NCBI GenBank assembly: GCA_028875575.1
Contig: JAPPDF010000088.1
Coordinates: 1-64,000 of the forward strand
DNA length: 64,000 bases
Reading direction: 5' to 3'
From: Acidobacteriota bacterium
GTDB lineage: Bacteria > Acidobacteriota > Terriglobia > Versatilivoradales > Versatilivoraceae
Of this stretch, positions 7,986-16,355 are shown piece by piece. The position numbers were made by a program, and so were the translations under genes. The notes under the pieces were generated by a model, which did no database searches, had not been told where the DNA came from, and worked only from the letters and a program-made list of their open reading frames with translations. Positions within the stretch are counted from its first letter, which is position 1; each line of letters opens with the position of its first letter.

Positions 7986-8752
7986 AGCACTCCCCTGAAT
8001 GCGGACAGCGATTCCGACAGCATCCTGCGCTTCAGGTTGACATCCACGCCCACAAAAAAGAGACGGACCCCCAGCGCTCGATACTGCAGCGCCTGTTGGG
8101 GGTGCCCTCCGCCCATCGACAGGATCTTGCCGCTGCGGCGGCCTGCCTCCAGCACCCGTTCGATCTTGGGAGCCAGGGCCCGCTTGGCCTCCGGACCGAA
8201 GAGACCCAGGCTGACCGACCAATCCATTTCTCCGACGGTCAGCATGTCGATCCCTTCCACCTCGAGAATGTCATCCAGGGCCTGGTAGCCTTCGTCGCTT
8301 TCGATCATCACCATCAGTGAGGTCCTGAGGTCGGCCTCGCCGAGCGCACGCCTGGGATCGCTTCCAAGCGTGAAGCCGGTGCCGGCCGAGGAACTCGACA
8401 CGCCTCGCTCGCCCAAGGGGGGAAACTTGCCCAACTGCACCAGCCGGGCGGCCTGAGCGGCGCTCCTGACATCGGGCAAGGTCAGGATTTCCATGCCTCC
8501 ATCCAGAAGCCGCTGCACCTGGGTCCGCGTCAACTCGGGAATGCGGGCCATCGGTACCATTCCCAGATGAGCAATCGTCCGGCCCAACCTGAGCACCTCC
8601 GCCGTCGATTGCGGACCGTGCTCCAGATCCAGAAAGACGACGGAGTAGCCCAGCTGGGCCATCAACTCCAGGTCGGTCATGGTGGTATCGCGGCAGATGA
8701 CCCCGTAGAGAATCTCCTCAGTCTTCAGCAACTCCCTCAAGCGACTGCTCAT
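7979..8752 (-). CDS. HpcH/HpaI aldolase family protein
   Basis: A 257-residue TIM-barrel class II (metal-dependent) pyruvate aldolase. Family motifs are FLDLEHGP (40-47), MARIPELTRTQVQRLLDGG, LPDVRSAAQAARLV, and ERGVSSSSAGTGF. Relatives cleave 4-hydroxy-2-oxo-heptanedioate or 2-keto-3-deoxy sugar acids to pyruvate and an aldehyde. The RBS GGAAGGAA precedes the ATG. Divergent from a hydroxypyruvate isomerase-like gene, it is likely part of a sugar or sugar-acid catabolic cluster. The stop codon falls inside a repeat end, so the last residues may not be ancestral. Confidence 0.92.
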   Translation of the reverse strand: MSSRLRELLKTEEILYGVICRDTTMTDLELMAQLGYSVVFLDLEHGPQSTAEVLRLGRTIAHLGMVPMARIPELTRTQVQRLLDGGMEILTLPDVRSAAQAARLVQLGKFPPLGERGVSSSSAGTGFTLGSDPRRALGEADLRTSLMVMIESDEGYQALDDILEVEGIDMLTVGEMDWSVSLGLFGPEAKRALAPKIERVLEAGRRSGKILSMGGGHPQQALQYRALGVRLFFVGVDVNLKRRMLSESLSAFRGVLG

Positions 8753-8974
8753 CGATTCCTTCCTTTCAGCAACCCTTCAATGGATTGACTTATGAGGCGC
8801 CGGCTGGACACCACAGCCGGAGCTGATCCTTGCAAACACGCCGGGGGTGGCGTAAAGTCCACTGCGCGGTATCCAAGAAAGCGTAGGACCGAGCGGACCG
8901 ACCCGGTCTGCAAGCTGGAGGAATCGGACGCGAGCAGCCGTTCGACCCGTCATCCAGCACCGAAAGGAGCCAGC

Positions 8975-9760
8975 ATGTTCCACCTCTCCGTCTGCGAAGG
9001 CACTGTCTTCCCGAATCTTCCCTTCCGGCAGCGGGTCCGTGAAGTCGCGGCTGCCGGTTTCTCGGTGGAACTCTGGGGCTGGGAAGATGAGGCGCTGGAT
9101 GCCATCGCGGCCGATCCGGACATTCAAATCGCTTCCATGCCGGGGTGGGGTCCAGGCAGCATGGTTCACCCCGACGGAGTAGCGACCTTCCTGGAAGGCG
9201 CCAGGAAAAACCTTTCGGTGGCCCGGAGGATCGGATGCAGGAACCTGGCCGTCGCTTCCGGCGAGCTCGACCGCGAGGGCCGGGTAGTGCACGCCATCGC
9301 CGAGCATCCCGCGGACCTATGGATTACCGCCTACCGGTGCCTGTGCGAACTGGCGGAAATCGCCGAAAAGGAAGATGTATCGTATAACTTCGAAGTGCTC
9401 AATACCAAGGTCGACCACGCCGGTTACCCCTTCCCCCATCTGGAAGACGGGGCTCGATTGATCCGGCAGGTCAACAGCCCGCGCATCCGGCTGCTGGTCG
9501 ATGTCTACCACGCTCAGGTGGAGGAAGGCAACGTCGTCCAGGCAATTCGAGACCATCGGGAAGTCATCGGGCACGTGCATGTGGCGGACGTCCCCGGGCG
9601 CCACGAGCCCGGCACGGGCGAGATTCACTACCCCCGGGTGGCTGCCGCTCTCCGGGAGATCGCCTATCACGGCACGGTGGGATTGGAGGCCTTTCCGGAG
9701 GGGGACAGCCATCTGGCCCTGGAGCGCTTTCGCCAGGTATTTTCAGAGTCCTCCTCCTGA
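8975..9760 (+). CDS. Hydroxypyruvate isomerase-like TIM-barrel protein
   Basis: A 261-residue product of the AP-endonuclease-2/xylose-isomerase-like TIM barrel family. The start is ATG 8975 with AAGGAG 6 nt upstream. Hyi-like motifs include FAAELWGWE-type FSVELWGWEDE, YNFEVLNTKVDHAGYPF, LLVDVYHAQVEEGNVVQAI, VHVADVPGRHEPGTGEIHY and VGLEAFPEGD; E, D, H and E residues at the metal positions are present. It probably interconverts a hydroxypyruvate-like 3-carbon ketose/aldose. The last 18 bp overlap the convergent MBL gene. A perfect 7-bp hairpin (8802-8822, CCGGCTG / CAGCCGG) lies in the leader. Confidence 0.9.
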   Translation: MFHLSVCEGTVFPNLPFRQRVREVAAAGFSVELWGWEDEALDAIAADPDIQIASMPGWGPGSMVHPDGVATFLEGARKNLSVARRIGCRNLAVASGELDREGRVVHAIAEHPADLWITAYRCLCELAEIAEKEDVSYNFEVLNTKVDHAGYPFPHLEDGARLIRQVNSPRIRLLVDVYHAQVEEGNVVQAIRDHREVIGHVHVADVPGRHEPGTGEIHYPRVAAALREIAYHGTVGLEAFPEGDSHLALERFRQVFSESSS

Positions 9761-10465
9761 AAGCCCTGGTCTATAGCCAGAGGGTTCCAGCACCACCAGG
9801 GTAGGCCGATCGGAGGAGAAACGGGGGGGCGGCAGAGGCACGGTGTGGTGTCGCACATGGACCAAGGGATCTCGGGGACGCCTCTTCAGAAAGACTTCCA
9901 CCGGCGTCATGTCCCCGTCAATGGGAGGGAGGTAGTAATGCATCGGAAGGATCCACTTGGGCTGGAGAATCTCGATCATCGGGTCCAATTCGTCCAGAGT
10001 GAGGGTGAGCTTTTCGCCGACGATGGCCAACAGGACATCGCAACGACCGGCAAAGGGAGCCAACTGGTCGGCACTCAACTCATACCCGAGGTCTCCCATG
10101 TGCAGAATCCACAGGTCTCCGGCCCTGAAGGCGTACAAGGCATTGTCATCGGCGCCTTCCGGATGGTCTGGAGCCTCGGCTGCCTTGAGGGTCACAACCG
10201 GCTCTCCGTTCATCTCCGCCCGACCCCGACCCTCAGCCAGGTCCAGGGCGTTAATCACCGGAGGATTCCCTTCAACCACCTGAATGCAGGCGTGACCCCG
10301 GTCGGTGAGGGAACTGACGATCACCTTGTCAGCCTGGAGGAACGGGACATCCGGACCTCCCAGCCCCACGGCGGAAGGAGTATAGGGATCCATTACCAGC
10401 ACAGGCCGATGGTCCTGCCACAACCTGAAACAGGCCAGTCCCACCCACTCGATCGCCAGCGACAT
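9743..10465 (-). CDS. MBL-fold (UlaG-like) protein with degenerate metal site
   Basis: A 240-residue protein beginning MSLAIEWVGLACFRLWQDH, the typical UlaG-like opening. The usual HxHxDH motif is replaced by SSLTDRGHAC, so at most one of its histidines remains, while later parts (LHMGDLGYELS, LPMHYYLPP) are kept. It may bind metal differently or be a non-enzymatic member. An in-frame ATG at 10522 would add 19 residues (TNTFLSNAQRPGEK...) encoded wholly by the repeat element at 10472-10603; AAGAGG lies before it. I prefer 10465 because family members begin there. It is probably the last gene of the operon starting at 14165. Confidence 0.8.
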   Translation of the reverse strand: MSLAIEWVGLACFRLWQDHRPVLVMDPYTPSAVGLGGPDVPFLQADKVIVSSLTDRGHACIQVVEGNPPVINALDLAEGRGRAEMNGEPVVTLKAAEAPDHPEGADDNALYAFRAGDLWILHMGDLGYELSADQLAPFAGRCDVLLAIVGEKLTLTLDELDPMIEILQPKWILPMHYYLPPIDGDMTPVEVFLKRRPRDPLVHVRHHTVPLPPPRFSSDRPTLVVLEPSGYRPGLSGGGL

Positions 10466-10471
10466 CCCAAG

Positions 10472-10603
10472 CCCGCTTTTCTCACCAGGCCGTTGAGCAT
10501 TCGATAAAAAAGTGTTGGTCATTAACCTCTTGCAGTGCTTTGTATGGAGTCTTCAGCCTGCACACACGGTGCTGGGCGCTCCCTGGCGAGAAAGGCGGGC
10601 TAG
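10472..10603. mobile_element. MITE-like element A, copy 1
   Basis: The ends are inverted repeats: GCCCGCTTTTCTCACCAGG on the left and CCTGGCGAGAAAGGCGGGC on the right (two mismatches). It is flanked by CAAG on the left and CTAG on the right. The internal 3' part, CACACGGTGCTGGGCGCTCCC, matches the copies at 17501 and 19267. The right CTAG contains the TAG stop of the TIM-barrel gene; the left part encodes the possible N-terminal extension of the MBL gene. Confidence 0.75.
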
Positions 10604-11607
10604 TCCTCCTTCCACAAGCTGCCGGCATCGCTCATGCCGGCAAGCTCCCACCACTTCGGGCCCGGCTCCTTCTCGAACACGATGGGCTTGAGGAAATCAA
10701 TCGACTTCTTCAGCCCCTCCTCGACATTGAGATATTCACACTCCATCTCGATCGACAGGACGTGGTCGTAGCCCGCAAACTGCAGGGCGGTCACGAATTC
10801 CTTCCAGTCAGACTCTCCGTGACCCCAACCCGGAATGGTGAAGTTCCAGGGCCGTTGCTCGGGGGATTCTACAGAGGACGAGTCATTAAAACCCCTCAGG
10901 CGGAGGTTGTGGGCCTGAATATGGGCATCCTTGGCATGCACGTGCTGTACCAGGTTGCCGAGGTAACGGACCGCTTCGCAAGGGTCGATGCTCTGAAACC
11001 ACATGTGAGAAATATCGAAGTTGCAGGCCACCACCGGTCCGACTTCCTGGTGGAGCCTCTTGAGGGTTACCGGATTGTGAACCAGGTCCCCGCCATGCAT
11101 CTCAAAGCAGAGGGTCACCCCGTGATCGCTGGCTATCTTGCCGTGCTCCCGCCAATAGGGAATCAATCGTTTTTCCCACTGCCACTCCACAGTGTCCCGC
11201 AGAAAGGGGAGATCGGCAAAGGTGACCCAAACCGGGGTTCGATCGCCTTCTGCACCCTCGGGCAGCCCTGACAAAAGGGTCATCCGGCGGATCCCCGCCC
11301 ACTCCATGAGCTGGCAGGTCTGCCGGAACTGGCGGGAGTATTCCTGAGCAATCGCCTTGTCCGGCATCAGCGGAGCCCCATGTCCGATAAGCGCGCTGAT
11401 TTCGAGTTCATTGCGTTCAAAGGCCTCGAGCCAGCGGGGAATTTCGTCGCGGTGGGCCACCAGCCGTTCTCGATCGCAGTACTTCCGGTTGCTGGCCAGA
11501 CCGCAGGCTCCCACCTCGATGGCCCCCAATCCGAGCTGGCGCGCGTAGCGCAGACCGTCCTCGAACTCATACTGCATCAGATTCGATGAAATGACCCCCA
11601 GCTTCAT
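10600..11607 (-). CDS. Sugar phosphate isomerase/epimerase (TIM barrel)
   Basis: A 335-residue AP-endonuclease-2-type TIM barrel. The metal ligands can be read in order: E in LCFEMHGGD, D and H in CNFDISHMW, H in VHAKDAH and E in LSIEMECEY. A reading of GWGHGESDW supports the IolE/DTE-like epimerase group. It lies 15 bp downstream of the permease gene. Its stop TAG is inside the CTAG flank of repeat copy 1, so the C-terminal WKED may have been cut or remodelled. Substrate unknown. Confidence 0.9.
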   Translation of the reverse strand: MKLGVISSNLMQYEFEDGLRYARQLGLGAIEVGACGLASNRKYCDRERLVAHRDEIPRWLEAFERNELEISALIGHGAPLMPDKAIAQEYSRQFRQTCQLMEWAGIRRMTLLSGLPEGAEGDRTPVWVTFADLPFLRDTVEWQWEKRLIPYWREHGKIASDHGVTLCFEMHGGDLVHNPVTLKRLHQEVGPVVACNFDISHMWFQSIDPCEAVRYLGNLVQHVHAKDAHIQAHNLRLRGFNDSSSVESPEQRPWNFTIPGWGHGESDWKEFVTALQFAGYDHVLSIEMECEYLNVEEGLKKSIDFLKPIVFEKEPGPKWWELAGMSDAGSLWKED

Positions 11608-11622
11608 GGCGTTTTCTCCATC

Positions 11623-13158
11623 TCAGGGATTGGGTTCGCGGATCTCAGGGCTCCCGGCGGTCTCATGGGGAAGCGCCGCACGATCCACAAACCGCAGCAA
11701 TCTGGCCAACAGGAAACAGAGAGCCAGGAACAGAGCCAGCACCAGGTAGCCCCGAAACTGATCGTAATCCCAAAGCGCCTTGAGTCCGAAACTGGAAAGG
11801 GCGATGGCGGAGGCGACGTTGAGAGCCACCAGCCAGCTTCCCATTCGCAAGGGAAGGGGCAGAAAGCGGCGGTCCACCCACAGGTTGGCCAGAGCATAGA
11901 ACCCGCAGGAGAGGACACCGGTGTAGATGCCGGCCGGGGTTACGATATCCAACAGGCGAACCTCGGGATTGAACCGGCTCCACCACAGAACCAGAATGCC
12001 CCCTCCCAGGGCCCAGAGAATCCAGCCGGTTCTCAGACCCCGCAACGGCAGCCTGTTCCGGAAGCGCGGCATGGACTTCAGGTATTCGAATAGAACTCGA
12101 TAGGAAAGTTCCGGCCCTCCGTAAAGGATTCCGAAGAAAGCCAGGAAAACGGCCAGATGGTAGAGCGGCAGCAGCCAGGGATGGAGGGTGGTGAGGAAGG
12201 CTGCCTGGTAGGTCAACATGCGGAGGCCTTCCGGCACCTGCTGGTCCGGCTGCAATATCACCGTTCCCAGAATGGCAAAGCAGGCGCCGATAAAGACCAC
12301 CATGAAAAAGCTGGCGCTGGTGTCGACCAGAGCCGCCCGCAGCCACAACCGTGCCGGGTGATCCTTGCGGGCCGCTATCCCTTCGAGCTGCTCCGGCGTT
12401 GCCGTCTCGAGATGACTCCAGCCCCACTTCTTCTCCCTCAGAAACGAAAGGTATCCCAGGTAGTCGTAGCTCTGCCCTCCGATGGCCGAGGAATAGACCA
12501 CCACCTCCACCCAGACCGAGCGATCCTTCATCTGAGGCATCATTGAGTACAACCAATCGGGATAGCTGAGAGCTTGCGGGAAAAAGCCCTGGAGCACCTG
12601 CAACCACGGCGGCGCCACGTAGAACACGGCCACCACGATGCAGACCACCATCAGTCCCAATATGATCGTCTGGGCCTTCTCCAGAAACTGGTAGCCGCCG
12701 AACGACAGGAGGGCAATGGCCCCCACGACCGCAAGGGTCGCCCAGAGGTACTGGTCCCCGACCCCGGCGATGGCAGTGCAGATCTGGCCCGTCAGTCCGG
12801 TCAGAAACGAGAACCACAGGGGCGTGGCCAGGACGACGATCACGATCAGAAAAAGCGGGAACCAGCCGCTGGGCCCGGGGATCCTGCGCCATCGCTCCAG
12901 GGGATGCCCCCCACTGAGAATCATGTGGCGAATGCTGGTGTAGACGAAGATCCATTTCAGGAATGCCACGAACAGGATGACCCACAGTATGCTGAAACCG
13001 AAAATGGCTCCCCCTCGCGAGGGAAACAGGATTTCTCCGCTGCCGACGGTCACCGACGCCAGAATGGCTCCGGGCCCGAAGAATCGAATCCACTGCAGGG
13101 GGTTGGTTGAAATCAGCGCCCGCGGCGGTGGGGGAAGTTGAGGCTCGGTTGCATTCAT
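11623..13158 (-). CDS. Nramp-like multipass permease lacking the metal-binding motifs
   Basis: A 511-residue protein with 11-12 hydrophobic segments. The first core segment FFGPGAILASVTVGSGEIL aligns with Nramp TM1, but DPGN is replaced by TVGSG; the TM6 MPH motif is also absent (SAIGGQSYDYLGYL). Such divergent Nramp relatives probably do not carry Mn or Fe. ATG 13158 overlaps the upstream stop as ATGA, showing translational coupling to the sialidase-like gene; a 66-nt upstream extension is possible but would lie within that gene. The context (propeller protein, epimerases) suggests an organic or sugar-derived solute. The function is inferred, not shown. Confidence 0.82.
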   Translation of the reverse strand: MNATEPQLPPPPRALISTNPLQWIRFFGPGAILASVTVGSGEILFPSRGGAIFGFSILWVILFVAFLKWIFVYTSIRHMILSGGHPLERWRRIPGPSGWFPLFLIVIVVLATPLWFSFLTGLTGQICTAIAGVGDQYLWATLAVVGAIALLSFGGYQFLEKAQTIILGLMVVCIVVAVFYVAPPWLQVLQGFFPQALSYPDWLYSMMPQMKDRSVWVEVVVYSSAIGGQSYDYLGYLSFLREKKWGWSHLETATPEQLEGIAARKDHPARLWLRAALVDTSASFFMVVFIGACFAILGTVILQPDQQVPEGLRMLTYQAAFLTTLHPWLLPLYHLAVFLAFFGILYGGPELSYRVLFEYLKSMPRFRNRLPLRGLRTGWILWALGGGILVLWWSRFNPEVRLLDIVTPAGIYTGVLSCGFYALANLWVDRRFLPLPLRMGSWLVALNVASAIALSSFGLKALWDYDQFRGYLVLALFLALCFLLARLLRFVDRAALPHETAGSPEIREPNP

Positions 13159-14165
13159 CGGAATCGAACTTTCGCCAGGTAGATGCTGGTCTTGCCTTCG
13201 TGTGAGGAGTAGTAGCTGATCCACAGCAGGTCATCGTGCCACACCATGCCGGGGTAGCTGGTGTCGCTGCCGCTGGGCAGGGTCAACACGGGTTCGAAGC
13301 TCTCCGGGGTCATCCTCGACAGGACCGTCTTGCCATTGAGCCGACTGCCGGCCCACAGGCTTCCGTCCGGAATTCGAATGAAATTGGGTCCACCGATGCT
13401 GTGCTCAATCTTGCGGAACTGCCATTTCTTGTAGGGCGGTCGGCTTCTGCCCAGGTAGTGGGGCCGAATCAGGGCGATCATCTCACCGTCCGGCATGACC
13501 CGCAAAGTTGTCTCGCTGACTCCCTTGAGCTTGAATTCAGTCAACCAATGCCAATTCAGGCCGTCGCGAGTCCAGTAAAGGAAACCGCGGCGGGGATTGG
13601 GCGTTTCGCCCATTTTGGAAAGGCTGTAGGCCTTGCCCTCGTGCCAGGTAGCCCTCCACAACCAATGGTCCTCGGCCAGCAGCCTGCGTGTCGGCGTCCA
13701 CTGGTGGCCGTCCCGGGAAAAGGCGACTCGCGGCGCTCGGGTCACATAGCCCCATTGCTCCTCCTTGAGGGGATCGTCGATACACCCTCCGGCCAGAAGC
13801 ATCAAGCGGCCGTCTTCCATGACCGAAAGCTTGGGATCGCGCAGATCCACTCCTTTTTCACTCAGCAGGGACGCCGATTCCCAGCGCTCCCCGTCCTTGG
13901 AAACGATGACCCGGATCTGACCGGGCCTGCCCGACTTCCCTTCGGGCATCACCTCCCGGGTCGGCCGGCTTCCGTGGTAGTCGCCTTCGCGAAAGGTGCA
14001 CAGCCATTGGTCGCGGAAACGAATCAGGTCGGTGAAGGCGTTGTGGGGCGCCCGATCCCAAATTTTTGTCACCGAGACCAGTTCCGGTTCAGCTCCCGTC
14101 AGAGGCAGGCAGAATCCTGCCAGGAGCCCGGCCACCGACATCAGTCTAATAGCGGATTTCATCAT
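13155..14165 (-). CDS. Secreted sialidase-like (BNR/Asp-box) beta-propeller protein
   Basis: A 336-residue exported protein; signal peptide MMKSAIRLMSVAGLLAGFC with AxA cleavage near GAEPE. At least three Asp-box-type repeats, SKDGERW, SRDGHQW and TRDGLNW, mark a sialidase-type six-bladed propeller. Arg residues in FRDQW/TFREGD (about 51-60) could be part of a catalytic triad, but I cannot confirm a nucleophilic Tyr/Glu pair, so glycosidase activity is uncertain. It is first in a leftward operon with the permease (ATGA overlap), the epimerase and the MBL protein, so it could act on an external glycan. Confidence 0.85.
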   Translation of the reverse strand: MMKSAIRLMSVAGLLAGFCLPLTGAEPELVSVTKIWDRAPHNAFTDLIRFRDQWLCTFREGDYHGSRPTREVMPEGKSGRPGQIRVIVSKDGERWESASLLSEKGVDLRDPKLSVMEDGRLMLLAGGCIDDPLKEEQWGYVTRAPRVAFSRDGHQWTPTRRLLAEDHWLWRATWHEGKAYSLSKMGETPNPRRGFLYWTRDGLNWHWLTEFKLKGVSETTLRVMPDGEMIALIRPHYLGRSRPPYKKWQFRKIEHSIGGPNFIRIPDGSLWAGSRLNGKTVLSRMTPESFEPVLTLPSGSDTSYPGMVWHDDLLWISYYSSHEGKTSIYLAKVRFR

Positions 14166-14217
14166 CTTCCCCCATTGCGTGACTCATCTTGGAGCCGCTT
14201 TCAATAGCGGCTCAGGG

Positions 14218-14775
14218 TTAATCCAGGGCTTCCTGCCAGAGGCAATAATGTGTTCGCTGCAGGGTTTCAAGGTCTCTCTTGACCAGGTTCAAACCGTAGA
14301 CACACTGCTCGAAGCCATCGGCCAGGCGCCGGAACAGCGACGCTTCTCTTCGATATTCGAAGAGGTTGAAAGCGGAAACTATACCGTAGGACTCCTTTCC
14401 GGCCCGGATATAGTCGACAAACACGTCCAGGGACAGCCGCTTGAGTCGAGGCAAGTGCTCCAATCGTTCCGGAAATATGCCTGCAAAAAATAGAGTGTAG
14501 TCCCCTATGTGGCGCCTTACCTCGCGCTCGCGGTCGAACGAGCGCCCGTCCAGCAGGGGATTGGATTCCAATAGCATTTCGGCCACATCTTCCAACCTGC
14601 GTCCTCGAGCATTGCGAATTCTGTAGAGGTTCTCGATATGGGTGAACCGGATCAGGACCTCCGAAACGTAACTGCAGGCCTCGGCATCCCGGACACCGGC
14701 ATCGCGGCAAAATCGTCTCCCGACCAGATGCCGAAACAGTTGACTCAGAGGATGACTTGACGGGATTTGCACCAT
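14218..14775 (-). CDS. Conserved hypothetical protein (acidobacterial type)
   Basis: A 185-residue cytosolic, mostly helical, charged protein without signal peptide or membrane segment. Distinctive stretches are LFRHLVGRRF, SYVSEVLIRFTHIENLYRIR, VAEMLLESNPLLDGRSFDRE and RHIGDYTLFFAGIFPERL. I recall similar proteins in Acidobacteria but no known function or domain. The RBS AAGGAG precedes the ATG. It is 52 bp upstream of the sialidase-like operon on the same strand and may be cotranscribed. Confidence 0.8.
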   Translation of the reverse strand: MVQIPSSHPLSQLFRHLVGRRFCRDAGVRDAEACSYVSEVLIRFTHIENLYRIRNARGRRLEDVAEMLLESNPLLDGRSFDREREVRRHIGDYTLFFAGIFPERLEHLPRLKRLSLDVFVDYIRAGKESYGIVSAFNLFEYRREASLFRRLADGFEQCVYGLNLVKRDLETLQRTHYCLWQEALD

Positions 14776-15028
14776 CGTTTCTCCTTACCGACCCGGGACT
14801 GAGCTCTGACCCTCAGCCCCTGGAGCCCTTCAAGGCCACTCGCGCCCACCCCCGGCAAGTTCCGTCCGCCCGCTCAGGCATTCTATGTCTGCGGACAGCG
14901 TTCTTTCAATAGCCGTCTGAGCGTCGCAGTTGAACCCTCCTCTTGAACCAACCGTCAGGTGTCTTCCGCCGGAGAACTTCGGAAAATCAAGCTGACCCGA
15001 CCGATCTCCTTTCCCTGGCGCCAGGTAT
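14776..15028. other. Intergenic stretch without recognised features
   Basis: I see no gene here. A short minus-strand reading frame over 14830-15075 continues into the downstream repeat unit and has no family resemblance or RBS, so it is not called. Confidence 0.5.
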
Positions 15029-15411
15029 CGCGAAACCGGTTCAAGGGCAAGCATCAGTAGATGGTTTATCAACATGGATGGACAGGATAAACAGGATTAT
15101 TTGGCGAGAGTTTCCACCGTCTTGAGTTCAACGATCGCCCCTGCTTCCAAGAAGGATTCCCAAACCCGGTTCCAAGCTCATGGAGGACTTCAAGCACGAA
15201 CCCGATCATTGAGCGAGTCCGCTTCCTGTGCCTCAGCCACTCGTCCTGACTATCCTGTTTATCCTGTGTATCCATGTTCAATCAAGTAGAGCCTTTGCAA
15301 GATTCGGCAGCGGGACGTTTGCCGGGAATGGCCACAAAGGCACAAAAACACCAATGGTGACTATTGTGCCTTTTGTGGTTAGACAGCATTGTTCACCAGC
15401 TCGCACCCAAC
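15029..15411. repeat. Composite intergenic repeat unit, copy A
   Basis: Three modules in the same order as copy B at 55357-55792: a lead segment (GAAACCGGTTCAA...GATGGTT), a GxxExxY remnant bounded by inverted repeats (AACATGGATGGACAGGAT at 15071; ATCCATGTT near 15270-15280), and a truncated copy (15289-15411) of the inverted-repeat element also found at 21184, 44121 and 55598. In that last module the outer left arm is missing. Confidence 0.75.
15069..15281 (-). pseudogene. Deletion-derived remnant of a GxxExxY (PDDEXK_3) protein gene
   Basis: The minus strand encodes MNMDTQDKQDSQDEW then MIGFVLEVLHELGTGF, resembling the family N-terminus (IGAAxEVHxELGxG). The name-giving GLLESVY is degraded to GFGNPSW. 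A few bases later, in another frame, GAIVELKTVETLAK appears and then stops, matching the family's VELK core strand. The middle half of the gene is therefore deleted with a frame change. The copy near 55397-55583 shows the same junction. Confidence 0.65.
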
Positions 15412-15626
15412 GTCGGAGACGGGGGCACGGCCAACCCGATGGGACTCTCCCCTATTTCGGGTTGAATCCGAGCCTGGAAAATCCGAGGCAAGATCATTAG
15501 GATGTCTTGGAGCCTTTTTTCGCCCAAGGCTGTTGTTCGTTTCCACAGGCGCCGGCCACAGGCGAGGGCGACCCGCTTCGGTCTGGCCGTGGAATGAAGT
15601 CTCGGGCCCGGCACCCAAAAGAAACC

Positions 15627-16355
15627 ATGACCAAGCTCAGCGTCAACCTGAACAAGTTCGCTCTGCTGAGAAACTCTCGAGACAAGGACCTGCCGAACCT
15701 GGTCGCCATGGCTCAGCGCTGCGTCCGGACCGGTGTTCACGGTATCACCGTTCATCCCCGGCCCGACCAGCGCCACACGAGATACCAGGATGTGTTCGAT
15801 CTGGCCGCGGTAGCCGCCGAGCAATCGGTCGAGTTCAATATCGAAGGAAATCCAACGCCCTTTTTTCTGGACATCGTGAAGAAGGTCAAGCCCACCCAGT
15901 GCACGCTGGTCCCCGATGCTCCCCAGCAACTGACCTCCGATCACGGATGGGATCTGCGCCGGGACGGAAACCGACTTCAGCCCATCATCGCGGACCTGAA
16001 GGAAGCCGGAATCCGTGCAAGCCTCTTCCTGGCCCCTGACCTGGCTCAAGTGGACCGGGTACCGCCAACGGGCGCCGATCGCATCGAGCTCTACACCGAG
16101 GCCTATGCGGATGCGTTCGGAGGAGCCTTTCAGGACGAAGTACTGCACAACTACCGGAGCGCTGCGCTCCATGCCCGGCAACTCGGCCTGGGAGTCAATG
16201 CAGGACACGACTTGAACCTCAAGAACCTGAGCCTCTTCCTGACCATCCCCGGAATCCTCGAAGTTTCCATCGGCCATGCCATCGCCGTGGATTCCCTCGA
16301 CTACGGCCTGGAAAATTGCCTCCACAGGTATCTCACAATCGTTCAAGCGACCTGA
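15627..16355 (+). CDS. pdxJ: Pyridoxine 5'-phosphate synthase
   Basis: A 242-residue protein, the usual PdxJ length, starting MTKLSVNLNKFALLRNSR. It condenses 1-deoxyxylulose 5-phosphate with 3-amino-1-hydroxyacetone 1-phosphate to make pyridoxine 5'-phosphate (DXP-dependent vitamin B6 route). Signatures: GVHGITVHPRPDQRHTRYQD, EFNIEGNPTPFFLD, CTLVPDAPQQLTSDHGWD, RIELYTEAYADAF, and the phosphate-binding GVNAGHDLNLKNL with EVSIGHAIAVDSL near the end. The ATG at 15627 gives the family N-terminus; an open frame extends 40 codons upstream without homology. It stands alone between repeats. Confidence 0.97.
   Translation: MTKLSVNLNKFALLRNSRDKDLPNLVAMAQRCVRTGVHGITVHPRPDQRHTRYQDVFDLAAVAAEQSVEFNIEGNPTPFFLDIVKKVKPTQCTLVPDAPQQLTSDHGWDLRRDGNRLQPIIADLKEAGIRASLFLAPDLAQVDRVPPTGADRIELYTEAYADAFGGAFQDEVLHNYRSAALHARQLGLGVNAGHDLNLKNLSLFLTIPGILEVSIGHAIAVDSLDYGLENCLHRYLTIVQAT

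Noticed and set aside
14830-15075. Minus-strand 81-codon open frame
   Set aside because: No RBS or family resemblance; its first third lies in the composite repeat, so it is probably chance.
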